From: Diphasiastrum complanatum
Taxonomy: Eukaryota > Streptophyta > Lycopodiopsida > Lycopodiales > Lycopodiaceae
Direction of reading: 5' to 3'
Assembly (NCBI GenBank): GCA_029204225.1
Contig: CM055096.1
Location: 58,107,600-58,171,599 of the forward strand
DNA: 64,000 bases
This document shows, piece after piece, positions 32,501 to 43,702 of this stretch (positions within the stretch are counted from its first letter, which is position 1; each line of letters begins with the position of its first letter). A program made the position numbers and the translations under genes. The notes under the pieces were generated by a model. It searched no databases. It saw only the letters and a list, made by a program, of their open reading frames with translations, and was not told where the DNA came from.

Positions 32501-32900
32501 GTAGACATCACATTATATTCTCAATGCCAATTAAAATTTTATATAATATTAAATTATCTTATGTTTGCATTTACTATTATAAATTACAATATCCTAAATT
32601 CTGATATATTTTGAGTACATCAAAAAGTATGAAGTACAATTTGTCTTTGTTTATCTGAAATGTATGCTATTTATTTTAAGAGTCTTGTTAATAGAGTAGC
32701 TACTAAGAATCATAGTTTCAATTTTGGGGATTAACTAAAATCTAAAATCCAAAATTTAATGTGATTATTTAAAAAACATCTATATTTTGTGTGTATTTTT
32801 CTTTAAAATGTTAAAATTTGACCCGGTTTACTAAAATTGTTAAAAAAGCTAAGTTTTTTTGACGGAACCTTCAAACAGGTAACGTGCAACATTAGCTATT
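29566..32900. other. AT-rich region without recognisable genes
   Basis: Very AT-rich, with many poly-A/T runs. The only repeat link I see is 30243-30377, about 135 bp similar to 35549-35686 inside the CACTA remnant. A short palindrome CACTAAC-N8-GTTAGTG lies at 30024-30045. Short ORFs here have low-complexity or unfamiliar translations and I do not support them as genes. Confidence 0.6.
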
Positions 32901-32939
32901 CAATACAAACAGGTAATTTCAACAGTGTTTTGACATTAA

Positions 32940-33560
32940 AAAAATGGAATAATTATCTTTCTTCTGATTTGATGGGGATTGCTGGTTGAAAGAGGGTGGG
33001 AACCTGGAACTGGCCCTGGCCCTGCTGAACAATGCATGTTCAGGTGTGGTGAAAGTTCCTAAATACACTAAACCCACTTGTAGAAGGTAAGAGGAGCAGT
33101 TCTTCTCATGAGAAGCACAGTGCATATAATAATCTGACCTGTTATGTGAACAACCAGGACTAAGGACCACCTGCCCAACAATACTTGTTTAATTCTTATG
33201 GGCAGTGTACCCCACGCCACCTGCATTGCATCCTTAGTCAAGGATTATTCAAGACTTGATCAAAACGCAGCCCTGGGGGTACAGCCTGACCCCGTGCCAA
33301 ACCCAAGGGAGTGTAGCAAGAGTCATAAGAGTGAAAATGAAGGCATACTCCAAATTGAAAACAAAGGCCACTGTCCACGAATGAAAGCAACAGTTGAGGC
33401 CTGGGAGAAGGCAAGAGGAGGCAAATAATAAGAAATGCCAGTGAGATTTCCTGAGAAAATATCTTCAAGATTTCATGAGATTAATCCAGAATTTCCAGTG
33501 TAGAGTGTACATTGCATTGCAGTTGCTAATGACTCAAGTTACTAACACATCTACAGTCAC
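32940..33560 (+). other. GC-richer unidentified island with a 76-codon ORF
   Basis: Unlike its AT-rich surroundings, this stretch is of mixed composition. A plus-strand ORF at 33198-33428 starts MGSVPHATCIASLVKDYSR and is rich in Pro, Lys and Glu. I recognise no domain. It could be a decayed exon or an ancient repeat. There is no splice or promoter evidence. Confidence 0.3.
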
Positions 33561-34125
33561 GAGAAATATGGATCCCATTACGTAAGGTACAACAACTATT
33601 AAACTATAACTGTTATGGTTTTAGTTACGAGACATAATGCATCACAATATGCTATTACTCATCTATGCACAATATGATGTTCAGAAGGTTAGTATATGAA
33701 GGTTACATGCAAGTGCTTCAAACTCGTCTTGAAGCATAATGATGTTAGCTTGACGTTTCATTTTTTTATTCATTTGAAAGTAGTGTCGAAAGCATCGTTT
33801 TGGAAAGATAACATGGTCCAAAAATGGACATGGAAACCATTTTCAAAATTCGGTTCCAAAGATATTTCAAAGGATGTTGACATCCTAAGTATCTATACTA
33901 ACATTTCTTTTTTGTAGGAAATTTCATGGCTAGTATGATACATGTAGGATTCTAGACCTTAAGGTTTGAAAATACATAGGATTCACGCACTTCATCATAG
34001 TTACTTAAATAACCACGTAAAATTTGAAACTTAGAAGTTCTATCTTGTGGGTGATCTACTTTTTGCACAATTTTTTGGTAGAAATTACATGGAAGCCAAT
34101 CATGGCTTATTTATAAATTTATAAC

Positions 34126-35547
34126 ATGCTTCAACTTGAAATTTCTTGATGGGGTGGAGTAGGCTGAGGCTCAAGGAAATTTTAGGATCCAAAGAGACTT
34201 TGCAAAATTTGGAGATTTTTAAATTTTATAAGTACAGTTTTAGCAAAGTAAGATAATTCAATGTGTCTTAGTATATTTCTTGAATGTGTTGATTTTTTTT
34301 TTTGTAATATTTAAATTTCTCAAATAGGTTAGCGATTAATATTTACAACAACATTTAGTAGTTGCAAGATTTCAAAAGCAACATATTTAAGTTGAAGGTT
34401 TTTGAAAGACAGAATTTTTTTTTTTTGGGTGAAAAATCGACATCCCTTAGAAGATGCATAATATTGAAAGGGAAACTTTAGGGAGGTTGAATGACACACA
34501 CTCACGTTTAACTAGTCTTGCTGGAAATATCTCATAATATATCTTACATTGTATAGGCTCTCTTTCCATCCATTTGGAAATTGGAAACCAAATTCATTGT
34601 ACACAAAATGCAAGCCTGTACTTCACATCGAAGTAGGCCTCTGGTGGATTTGAAGATGTACCATTTTCAACTGCATCTTCTTCAAGTAGTACAATTGGCC
34701 GCATGTCCTCCAAAACATCTCTATCCAATAATTACATATGCACATTAGTTGCATCATTATCTTAAATGATCACCTTATTTCAAGCTATAATTAATCTAGA
34801 AGTTAATGTGATTCAAATTGGATATGCATATATATTTCATTAAACCACTAATTGTGTAGAGTGTGCTCATAACATCTTCTATCAAAAACCCTCTCCACAC
34901 CAAGGGAAGCACGAACTATATAGATGCAACAATGTTAATGTTGGATGAATTGGAACAAGACGCACTATGAAACACATTCACAAGGCTAAAAAGACATGCT
35001 AACCTATAAGAACTTGTGCTAGTCATGAGACTGTAGACCACTTAGCTTGTTGCCCCTTGTGAAGGAACCCTTCAAGCATCGCATATGAAATTGGAGTATC
35101 TTTGGCACCAATCAAGTGCTTCCAAAATATACTCCCTACATTCCTTACTATGTGCATTGGATCCAATAGATTATCTATCAATAATCGTTCACAACAAAAA
35201 AGTTCATAAAATAAGGACAACTTCTTTATATCAGGAGGTGGGTGCTGTGGATTTTGAAAGGATGTCCAAATTTAAAGCCAATCACTTGCAAGAATAGAAC
35301 ATAAATCCTACAATTTCATAAGCAATGCTAAATTAGATGTCATTATAACATAAATAGTCAGTGCAATTACAAAATGCATTGGTTAATAAAACCTAAGCAT
35401 GATTTACCTTCATAGAATGGGGTCTATGACCAACAAGTCCATCACATAGAGGGTGATGATCACTTGGAAGGTAACGAGTGTGAACCTCGTATACCATCTT
35501 TCTAAGATGTTGTGAGTGATGTGCAAACATATATTTGCTGACTTTTG
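34126..35547 (-). repeat. Tandem duplication, unit 1 (CACTA segment)
   Basis: Unit 1 is nearly identical to unit 2 (35681-37103). Visible differences are a few substitutions and small indels, for example an extra block near 36281-36296. The two units are separated by about 134 bp similar to 30243-30377. Confidence 0.9.
35023..35220 (-). pseudogene. TNP2-like transposase fragment, copy 1
   Basis: The 65-codon frame contains LLIDNLLDPMHIVRNVGSIFWKHLIGAKD, matching the (D/N)LMHIEKNV...LLG motif of plant CACTA TNP2 transposases. The rest of this region is in other frames or non-coding. Confidence 0.8.
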
Positions 35548-35548
35548 A

Positions 35549-35686
35549 AAGAATCTAATCAAAAGCAAGAACATCTACATATTCAAGATTTACATTATGA
35601 ACTCTTGAATGGTGTTTTGATGAGGGCTTCTTTTTGCCCTCTGGATGTAATTGCAATATTTCTAGCTCATACCTTCAACATGCTTA
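35549..35686. repeat. Dispersed 135-bp repeat between tandem units
   Basis: It is similar to 30243-30377 in the same orientation, including the CTTCTTTTTGCCCTCTGGATG-like stretch. It sits exactly between the two duplicated CACTA segments. Confidence 0.8.
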
Positions 35687-37103
35687 AACTTGAAATTTCT
35701 TGATGGGGTGGAGCAGGCTGAGGCTCAAGGAAATTTTAGGATCCAAAGAGTCTTTGCAAATTTTGCAGATTTTTAAATTTTATAAGTACATTTTTTAGCA
35801 AATTAAGATAATTCAATGTGTCTTAATATATTTCTTGAATGTGTTGATTTTTTTTTTTGTAATATTTAAATTTCTCAAATAGGTTAGCGATTAATATTTA
35901 CAACAACATTTAGTAGTTGCAAGATTTCAAAAGCAACATATTTAAGTTGAAGGTTTTTGAAAGACAGAATTTTTTTTTTTGGTGAAAAGTCGACATCCCT
36001 TAGAAGATGCATAATATTGAAAGGGAAACCTTAGGGAGGTTGAATGACACACACACACACGTTTAACTAGTCTTGCTAGAAATATCTCATAGTCTATCTA
36101 ACATTGTATAAGCTCCCTTTCTATCCATTTGGAAATTGGAAACCAAATTCATTGTACACAAAATGCAAGCCTCTACTTCACATCGAAGTAGGCCTCTGGT
36201 GGATTTGAAGATGTACCATTTTCAACTGCATCTTCTTCAAGTAGTACAATTGGCCGCATGTCCTCCAAAACATCTCTATCCCTAAAGAATCAAACAATAA
36301 TTACATATGCACATTAGTTGCATCATTATCTTAAATGATCACCTTATTTCAAGCTATAATTAATCTAGAAGTTAATGTGATTCAAATTGGATATGCATAT
36401 ATATTTCATTAAACCACTAATTGTGTAGAGTGTGCTCATAACATCTTCTATCAAAAACCCTCTCCACACCAAGGGAAGCACGAACTATATAGATGAAACA
36501 ATGTTAATGTTGGATGAATTGGAACAAGACGCACTATGAAACACATTCACAAGGCTAAAAAGACATGCTAACCTATAAGAACTTGTGCTAGTCATGAGAT
36601 TGTAGACCACTTAGCTTGTTGCCCCTTGTGAAGGAACCCTTCAAGCATCGCATATGAAATTGGAGTATCTTTGGCACCAATCAAGTGCTTCCAAAATATA
36701 CTCCCTACATTCCTTACTATGTGCATTGGATCCAATAGATTATCTATCAATAATCGTTCACAACAAAAAAGTTCATAAAATAAGGACAACTTCTTTATAT
36801 CAGGAGGTGGGTGCTGTGGATTTTGAAAGGATCTCCAAATTTAAAGCCAATCACTTGCAAGAATAGAACATAAATCCTACAATTTCATAAGCAATGCTAA
36901 ATTAGATGTCATTACAACATAAATAGTCAGTGCAATTACAAAATGCATTGGACAATAAAACCTAAGCATGATTTACCTTCATAAAATGGGGTCTTCGACC
37001 AACAAGTCCATCACATAGAGGGTGATGATCATTTGGAAGGTAACGAGTGTGAACCTCATATACCATCTTTCTAAGATGTTGTGAGTGATGTGCAAACATA
37101 TAT
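35681..37103 (-). repeat. Tandem duplication, unit 2 (CACTA segment)
   Basis: The partner of 34126-35547. Unlike unit 1 it continues on its right into further TNP2 coding sequence, so unit 2 holds the original context. Confidence 0.9.
36592..36789 (-). pseudogene. TNP2-like transposase fragment, copy 2
   Basis: Identical to the copy at 35023-35220 except for one residue near its C-terminus. It shows the same NLLDPMHIVRNV motif. Confidence 0.8.
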
Positions 37104-37620
37104 TTGCCATAGATGGGACACGCATGGTAGCCACTAGATTGGAGTCCTTAGGAATGTTGTAAATGACCAAGACAATAGGCCAAGTACATCATGATGTGGA
37201 GTGCAATCCAAATGGATTCACACCATACCTTAGATGTAAATGTCAAGGCTCATCTATGAACTCATGCCATGTGTCATCTACATGACAATCAGTAGGGACT
37301 CTCACAGTATCATTGGTTGAATGATTGGTCGAATGTCATGTCATAAACTCTACTATGGACTTGCACTTAAACATATGTTGTATCATGGGTATGATCAAAG
37401 TGTCTCACCAATATCTTGGCAGATATAGTGTCTCCTTCTAAATCTTGTCTATAACGACTATCCCCACAACGTGGACATGTACATGTGCTCAGCCCCTCAA
37501 ACTTGTCTCAATAAAGAATGCAATCATTGGGACATGCATGAATACTTTTGTAACCCATGTCAACCACTAACAATATTTTCTTGGCTTCTTGTCTCGACAT
37601 AGCCATGGTATTATTTGGCA
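36979..37620 (-). pseudogene. TNP2-like transposase N-terminal half
   Basis: From the ATG near 37606, the translation reads MAMSRQEAKKILLVVDMGYKSIHACPNDCILY, a stop, then LSTCTCPRCGDSRYRQD. These are the CACTA TNP2 signatures (IHACPNDC.LY...CP.CG.SR). Further on, after several lesions, HACPIYGKYMFAHHSQHLRKMVYEVHTRYLPNDHH matches the conserved CP.CG...H.RKMVY..HRR.LP block. At least four stops and frameshifts make it non-functional. Confidence 0.85.
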
Positions 37621-37701
37621 ACAACATTATTTGAAGCAAATTGTCACATCATCTTTTTGTTAATTGACATGCATGGGTTGCATATTATTTAAAGTACAAA
37701 C

Positions 37702-38361
37702 TGTGAAGATTTTTTGAATCACTAAGATCCAAAATCATCTATTGATCTTTGATATGAAAGACAACACAATTTACACCATTTGCAATATAGAAAATCAACA
37801 TCTACTTAATGAAAGAGATGCAAAGTCAACAAGATATTGATCAAACATCAAAACTATGATAAAATGAAGTTGTTGTCCATAGAAAAACAATAAGTTACTT
37901 TATTTCACACGTGGATCCAAATATCAACAAAACAATGCAGTCTACACACAAGATTGCAAGATATCACCAAGATAGTGCACCAATGGATAGATGAACCCAA
38001 GAGAACTCATGTATAAGCATGAAATGAGATGAGAGAGAGAGAAGAATTATTTCTCCCACAAGATTACATCTATTTATAGCAAGTCCATGCCTCATTAATG
38101 AGCTTGGTTTCCCTCCATAGAAACTTCTAGATCAAAAACCCTACTACAACATGAACTAGATTAAATGTATCTAACATTCAAATTTGAATGTGTCCAAACT
38201 TGACTTTCTGCTTTCCCTCACTTTCTAAAAGTGGTAATTCAAATAATTTTAGACTAATATAACTTTGAAAAGTCAAACTATGAGTCTAATGTGCAAATTG
38301 GCCTCAAATGCCAAATAAACAAATATGACCAAAATATCAAACTACTTGACAATTTCTCACA
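37702..38361 (-). repeat. 3' LTR of C2
   Basis: A 660-bp LTR, TGTGAAGATTTTTTG...AATTTCTCACA, pairing with 45036-45583. Confidence 0.9.
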
Positions 38362-38409
38362 CTCGAGTGCTAGTGTTCATAGGACACCAACTTTATTTGT
38401 TTGCAAGGA

Positions 38410-39223
38410 TTAATCTCTCTCTTCAACTAGTTTTAGCATAGACTTTGAGAATACTCCAAGTGAAGTCCTATGCTTTGTGTGAAAGCCTTTTCCCAATGCT
38501 TTGGTGAAGATATCAGCTACACATTCCCTTGAAAAAACATGTTGAAGCTCCACCTCCTTTGCCATGACTTGCTCCCGCACAAAGTGATATGCCACCTCAA
38601 TATGCTTGCTCCAGCTAGCATGAAATATAGGATTGCTTGCCAACTTTTGGGCTGATAGGTTGTCACAAAAGATGATTGGGCTCTCTGAAAAATCCAGCAA
38701 GTGAAGATCCTTGATCATTCTCTTGATCCATACCATTTCTTTTGTGCAATGAGTAAGGGCTTTGTACTCAGCTTCACTAGATGACAATGAGATAGTGGCT
38801 TGTTTCTTTGACATCCATGATATAGCTTCTCTTGACAAATGAAAGTAGATTGAATGTAATGCAAATGACCAAGATCTTGCACCTCAAACTCCTTCTTGAG
38901 AGCACTCTTGATATCATCAACATCTTGCTTGTTTCCTCCACTCAAGATGATATCATCCACATAGATTAGCAAGATAGTAACATCATTTCTAGCAAATTTT
39001 TTGAAATATAATGAATGATCAAACTCACTCATAACAAAATTTTGAGAGAGTCAAAAGGTGTTAAGCATAGCATACCAACTCCTTGGTGATTGCTTAAGAC
39101 CATACAAACTCTTTTGTAGAAGACACATATGATTTGGCTTTGTAGATAAAATGTAGCTCTCGGGTTGCTCCATGTTACTTCCTCCTCAAGATCATCATTC
39201 AAGAATGCATTTGTAATGTCCAT
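38410..39223 (-). pseudogene. Copia RT C-terminal part and RNase H (C2)
   Basis: Three overlapping frames cover this part. 39029-39223: MDITNAFLNDDLEEEV of RT. 38715-39032: LLIYVDDIILSGG with the catalytic YVDD, KKEFEVQDLGHLHYI. 38410-38838: RNase H (ISWMSKKQATISLSSSEAEYKAL, SKHIEVAYHFVREQV, ECVADIFTKALGKGFH). A deletion removes the RT-connection/RNase H N-terminal part near 38830-38860. Confidence 0.9.
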
Positions 39224-39235
39224 ATGGCATAGATC

Positions 39236-40861
39236 CTATCCAAAAAGAGTAGCAAGAGAGATGATGACCTGAATGCTTACCATCTTTGCCATGGGTGCAA
39301 AGGTCTCATCATAGTCAGTACCATGTGAGTCTTCTGCATATCCCTTGGCCACCAACCTTGCCTTATGCTTGTTGATATATCCATCTTGGTTAGTCTTCAT
39401 CTTGAAGATCCATTTGCATCCGATAGCTTTCTTGTCCTTAGGTAACTCCACCAATCTCCATGTATTGTTCTTCATGAGAGCTTGATACTCAAGATCCATT
39501 GCTTGGATCCACTCCTCTTTGTTCCTTGCTTCATCTACACATGTAGGTTCATCAAAAGAGGTTAGAAAAACATAGTTTGTTCCAACAACAACTTGCTTAC
39601 CTTTCTCATCATATGTGAGCCTTGAAGGTGTTTGTCTTTCCCTTGATGTTCTCCTTGGCTTTTGACTTGATGAAGGTCCTTCATCATCAACATCTAAAAT
39701 AGGATCCATATCATCAACATCAAGATTGTTAGATCCATCCACACCATCATTACATGAAGACACATTTGGAATGTTTCCCTCATAAAAAATGACATCTCTA
39801 CCAATAATCACCTTATTAGTAGTAGGAATACAAACCTTGTAGGATCTACTCACCTCACTATATCCATCAAATATACCTTTCCTTGAAGATGGATCCTCCT
39901 TTGTCCTATCATGAAGAGTTATATTGACATAGAAAGTGCATCCAAAAGTTCTAAAAAACTTGACACTTAGCCTCCTCTTGAATAGCATCTCAAAAGGTGT
40001 TCTTCCATCCAATATAGTACTCAGCCACCTATTGCATAGAAATTTAGCACACAACAAGGCTTGGTCCCAAAATGGTCTAGGAAGATTAGCACCTAACCTC
40101 ATGGCATTGGCACCTTCACATAATGTCCTATTCTTCCTCTCGGCCACTCCATTTTGTTGAGGTGTCCTTGGAGTTGTGTACTCCCTCTTGATCCCATACT
40201 CATCACAAAAGGCCTTAAACTTGGTTGAGATATACTCACCATCATTGTCACTCCTCAAGCACTTGATCCTTGTGGAAAATTGGTTCTCCCTTGCAATCTT
40301 GAACTTCAAAAAGACATCATACACTTCATCTTTGCTCTTTAATAGATATACCCAACAATATCTACTAAAATCATCAATGAAAGCTACATAAATCTTAGCT
40401 CCACTATTGCTAATTGTAGTAGTTCCATGAATATCCGAATGTACAAATTGAAAAGGCTTTGTAGATCTAGATGTAGATCTAGTATAAGGTAGTCTATGTG
40501 ACTTTGACAAAGCACAAGGCTCACAAACATTATTGATGCTAGTTAAGGAACTTGGAAGGCCAAACACAACTTGCTTTCTAGCCATTACCTCCAATGCTTT
40601 GAAGTTGAGATGCCCCATCCTCTTATGCCAAACCTCTTGCATGGATATTTGCTCACTTGCCACACATCCAACTTGGTTAGCAATAACACAAGCATCTAGT
40701 TTGAATAACTCCCCTTGTCTTTTATATTTTGCAATCAAGACGTCCTTCCTTTTGATCATACGAGCATCTCCATCCAGCTCCACTTTAAGACCTTTGTTTA
40801 GCAATTGACTCACACTAAGTAGGTTCTTAGTAACAGATTGAATGAACAAAAAATCCTTCAA
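39236..40861 (-). pseudogene. Copia pre-integrase, integrase and RT N-terminus (C2)
   Basis: A 541-residue open frame. Order: FIQSVTKNLLSVSQLL, GAG-pre-integrase (WHKRMGHLN, CEPCALSKSHR), integrase core with FVHSDIHG, FIDDFSRYCW, RCLRSDNDGEY and GVAERKNRT, C-terminal region (FGCTFYVN, VIIGRDVIF), linker and RT start (GCKWIFKMK, KARLVAKGYA, DYDETFAPMAKMV). All three catalytic integrase residues appear present, though the second motif is RSDNDGE instead of RSDNGGE. It ends at a stop near the RT QMDI motif. Confidence 0.92.
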
Positions 40862-41117
40862 ATGGACCTATTTGTATAGAGAGAAATAGGAATTGTGTCA
40901 ATCCCTTTGATTGCACACATACCATCATTGGCCATGTAGATCACCCTCTTGTCATCTCCATATCCAACAAAGAAGTGAAATACTCGTGAAAAGTCATGTG
41001 TGAGCTTGCTCCACTATCAATCCACCATGGATCAATATCTCCAACAATAGAACTCAAACATGAAGACATCACAAAAGCATCATCATTTGTGTTTTGAACA
41101 TCAACACCATCCTCATC
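40862..41117 (-). pseudogene. Copia protease region (C2)
   Basis: The minus-strand translation shows DPWWIDSGASSHMTFHEYFTSLL between about 41035 and 40965, with a frameshift before the following region. The sequence ends at 41117, where the D-type element inserted (left duplication TCATC, 41113-41117). Gag continues at 43708. Confidence 0.85.
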
Positions 41118-41320
41118 TGTTCACAGATTCTCTGAATCTGTAAACACGGTTCTAGTGATTTCTTTACCTCTTCTTTAGTTACGGTTCTTTATGGTTTTTC
41201 TTCTTATTAGAACAGTTACAAAGCATAAGCGTTACTCAGATTTGAGCATGTATTTCCCAGCCTGTCAGTGGGAGACACGGTTCCGATACTCAGGTTCATG
41301 CAGAAACCGACCATGTATCT
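41118..41320 (-). repeat. Truncated 3' LTR of D element
   Basis: About 200 bp matching 42625-42826, including the TTCTTCTTATTAGAACAG and TCAGTGGGAGACAC blocks. The 5' about 870 bp of this LTR are deleted. Confidence 0.9.
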
Positions 41321-41793
41321 AATTCATCATATGTTGTGGATGACCAATCATCGTTTACCTTGGCAAGATTGACATGGCCTGTTGAGTCACCCGTGACTCG
41401 TTTATCGTGGTTACCAAAGGTAATTTTGCTATGCTTCCAATCTTGGACAACATCTGCCATCTGGAGCCAGGGTGTACCAAGAAGGAGTTTATATGTATTG
41501 TTATCTTCTGGTAAATCTAAGATGACACAATCTAGCACAAATTTGACACCTGCTATGCGAACTTTTATATTTGATAAATGACCAGCAAGGTCAGTAACTC
41601 GTTGATCAGCCATGCGAAGTTTATATCGTGGTTGATCGAGGGTATGAAAGCCCCATGACTTTGCTAATGACAAAGCCATGATATTAACGCCTGATCCGCT
41701 ATCTAGGATAGCAGATACAGCGACATAGTCTTTATAGGACAAAAGTAGGGTGATGCTAGTCCCCTTAGCAACACCTATACTCAACAGATTCAT
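41296..41793 (-). CDS. Retropepsin-like aspartic protease of D element
   Basis: The 165-residue frame contains VAVSAILDSGSGVNIMAL, the DSG active site with hydrophobic flanks of retropepsin-like domains, followed by VILDLPEDNNTYKLLLGTPWL, the conserved LLGTPWL block near the end of such proteases. The last residues (about DTWSVSA) are encoded by LTR sequence because of the internal deletion. It would process gag in trans or cis. It is Gypsy-like in arrangement (gag then protease). Confidence 0.85.
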   Translation of the reverse strand: MNLLSIGVAKGTSITLLLSYKDYVAVSAILDSGSGVNIMALSLAKSWGFHTLDQPRYKLRMADQRVTDLAGHLSNIKVRIAGVKFVLDCVILDLPEDNNTYKLLLGTPWLQMADVVQDWKHSKITFGNHDKRVTGDSTGHVNLAKVNDDWSSTTYDELDTWSVSA

Positions 41794-41856
41794 AGAAATT
41801 TGGGGAATTTCAGAAATCTCTTCTGTTTCTCACTGTTCATCAAGAATGGTAGGCAG

Positions 41857-42624
41857 CTAAAAATTTCGATGGATATAACGTTGAAGCCCAGTGAAGGATT
41901 TTATTGCGGTATGAAACGGCATGGTGAGTTGAGCTTGTAGGATGTTAGAAAATACTTCAAGTCCCTGTAGGGATTGCTCCTTTTCGGGGATATGAGCTGA
42001 GAACAGACTTTCTGTATGTTCTTCCTCTCGCAGAAACTCATCTCGAAACTCATTGTATTGCCGTTGTTCCACCTTTGGGTCTGGGTAATCTTTTGGTAAT
42101 GTGGAAGCCGTCAAGTGGCTTCCTTGGGGGTTAGCTGATTTGACATTATTTTGCTGCTGTTCTTGTTGTTGGCATTGTGCTCTAGTGAGAACTCTAACAG
42201 GTTCGGATGAGATATGACGTGATGGAAAAATCATGTTAGGTTGTTTAGGACAATCTTTGAAACTGTGTTTATGGACACAGTCGGGACATTCCGCATGGTA
42301 TTGGTTTTTTACTTTACAGTCAGCCATGAAATGTTCCGTTTCGCCACAAATAAAGCAACGGTTCCTTATTGGGCCTGTGGCAATTGCATAACCATCTTGG
42401 ATGGCTAGCTGTGCTGGATTTTTTGGTGGTGACTTGGGGACAAGATATCCCCACTCCTCCCCCCTCCCCAAATCTTGTGCCATTGGTGATGTTGTTGGCG
42501 TTCGCGTGGTAATCAATGTGGGTGGGGTGGTGACTTTGTCTGGTGGAGTAGCAGGGTGTGAGGTGGTCATATGTTGGGCTGCTGCTGATGTCGTTGCTCC
42601 ATCATCCCCAACAATGGTGCCAAA
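41857..42624 (-). CDS. Gag-like nucleocapsid protein of D element
   Basis: The ORF from 42570 (237 codons) is Pro/Thr-rich at the N-terminus, then has a zinc-knuckle motif CFICGETEHFMADC (about residues 72-85) and a second cysteine cluster CPDCVHKHSFKDC. The C-terminus is Gln/Glu-rich. The upstream part to 42624 borders the PBS, so gag is short compared with usual Gypsy gag and the capsid portion seems missing. Confidence 0.75.
   Translation of the reverse strand, partial: FGTIVGDDGATTSAAAQHMTTSHPATPPDKVTTPPTLITTRTPTTSPMAQDLGRGEEWGYLVPKSPPKNPAQLAIQDGYAIATGPIRNRCFICGETEHFMADCKVKNQYHAECPDCVHKHSFKDCPKQPNMIFPSRHISSEPVRVLTRAQCQQQEQQQNNVKSANPQGSHLTASTLPKDYPDPKVEQRQYNEFRDEFLREEEHTESLFSAHIPEKEQSLQGLEVFSNILQAQLTMPFHTAIKSFTGLQRYIHRNF
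42611..42624 (-). promoter_or_regulatory. Primer binding site of D element
   Basis: The complement reads TTTGGCACCATTGT directly after the 5' LTR end. TGGCACC-type PBS sequences are common in plant Gypsy elements and differ from the Met-type PBS of the Copia copies. Confidence 0.7.
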
Positions 42625-43702
42625 TGTTCACAGATTTACTGAATCTGTGAATACAGTTCTAGTGATTTGTTTACCTCTTCTTTAGTTATGGTTCTTTATG
42701 GTTTTTCTTCTTATTAGAACAGTTACAAAGCAGAAGCGTTACTCAGATTTCAACATGTATTTCCCAGTCTGTCAGTGGGAGACACCATTCCGATACTCAG
42801 CTACATGCAGAAACTGACCATGTAACCATCTTTAGCTCAAGAGGATCAACGTTTTGGAATAGGGAGCAGACCTACCACTATCTACTGAATTAGAAATCAA
42901 TCAAGAACAAGATTAACTATTGAACAAGAAACAAGAAACTAGATTTCTAACAACATTTGATAGTCCAAAAATCAAGAAACACTCATTTCTTGATGCTTAG
43001 AATGCCCAAGAACAATCAAGAACTGGAAGGTAAGAGAGTATGCAATATCTACACCACTATTCCAGCCTATTTAGTTTACTTGAATATTGATTTCTACCTT
43101 ATTTTATAAACAAGAAGTGAATTCTAATCCACAACTAAGCAAGAAATTAGAAAACAAGATCCTAGTTAATCCACAATACAAGGAAATCAAGCATGCTCAT
43201 AGAAACTTCACTCAAGAACATTGCCATGAACAAGGAGCTTAGCAATCATCAAGAACTCATGGAGGATCCTCTTTATTTGCTCAAGAGAACTTGACAATAC
43301 ATTCAAAAGGCTCCCTCACAAGAGAGGGGAGCCCTTAAATAAGCAAGAAGGCTGCCCATGTGGAGCCCAAGTGGCAATTCCACCAAATTAGGAATTACAT
43401 GTGGAATTTGCCCTTCCACTAAAGGTCACCATCAAAAGGTGGCTCACTCTAACTAATTTAAGAGGGGGTCCACATTTATTTACAAAGTCTAGGAAATATG
43501 ACTAGCTCCTACATGGTCGTTCCTTCTCTGGGATACACCATGTAGGCTCACATAGATATTTCACTGTCATCCTAGCTAGTAATTTCTCGGCTCTCAGCTT
43601 CTTCTGCTCTCCTCCTTTTGACACCTCCTCGGTCATGGGTGAGAGGTATTCTGTGTCTTCGGCTTGGCTCGGCATCTGGAGATTCTCTGAAATTTGCTAA
43701 CA
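42625..43702 (-). repeat. 5' LTR of D element
   Basis: A 1078-bp LTR with TG...CA ends on the minus strand, homologous to 7659-8519 in inverted orientation. The target duplication TCATC follows at 43703-43707. Confidence 0.88.

Larger units (their letters stand above)
33930..37650 (-). mobile_element. CACTA (En/Spm) transposon remnant
   Basis: TNP2-type transposase pieces on the minus strand (see entries below) lie in a block with a tandem duplication. The terminal inverted repeats (CACTA...) are not identifiable. The right side is cut by the C2 Copia LTR at 37702. The left subterminal part recurs at 51040-51470 in inverted orientation. Confidence 0.75.
41118..43702 (-). mobile_element. D-type LTR element, internally deleted (Gypsy-like gag-protease)
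   Basis: An intact 5' LTR (42625-43702, TGTTAGCAAATTT...TGTGAACA on the minus strand) is followed by a PBS, a gag-like ORF, a retropepsin ORF, and only the last about 200 bp of the 3' LTR (41118-41320). TCATC flanks both ends (41113-41117 and 43703-43707), and the C2 gag reading continues across the pair. A deletion joined the protease to the middle of the 3' LTR. No integrase or RT is present. Confidence 0.9.

Noticed and set aside
35085-35297. Plus-strand ORFs duplicated at 35085-35297 and 36654-36866
   Set aside because: They are antisense shadows of the TNP2 fragment and are alike only because the segment is duplicated.
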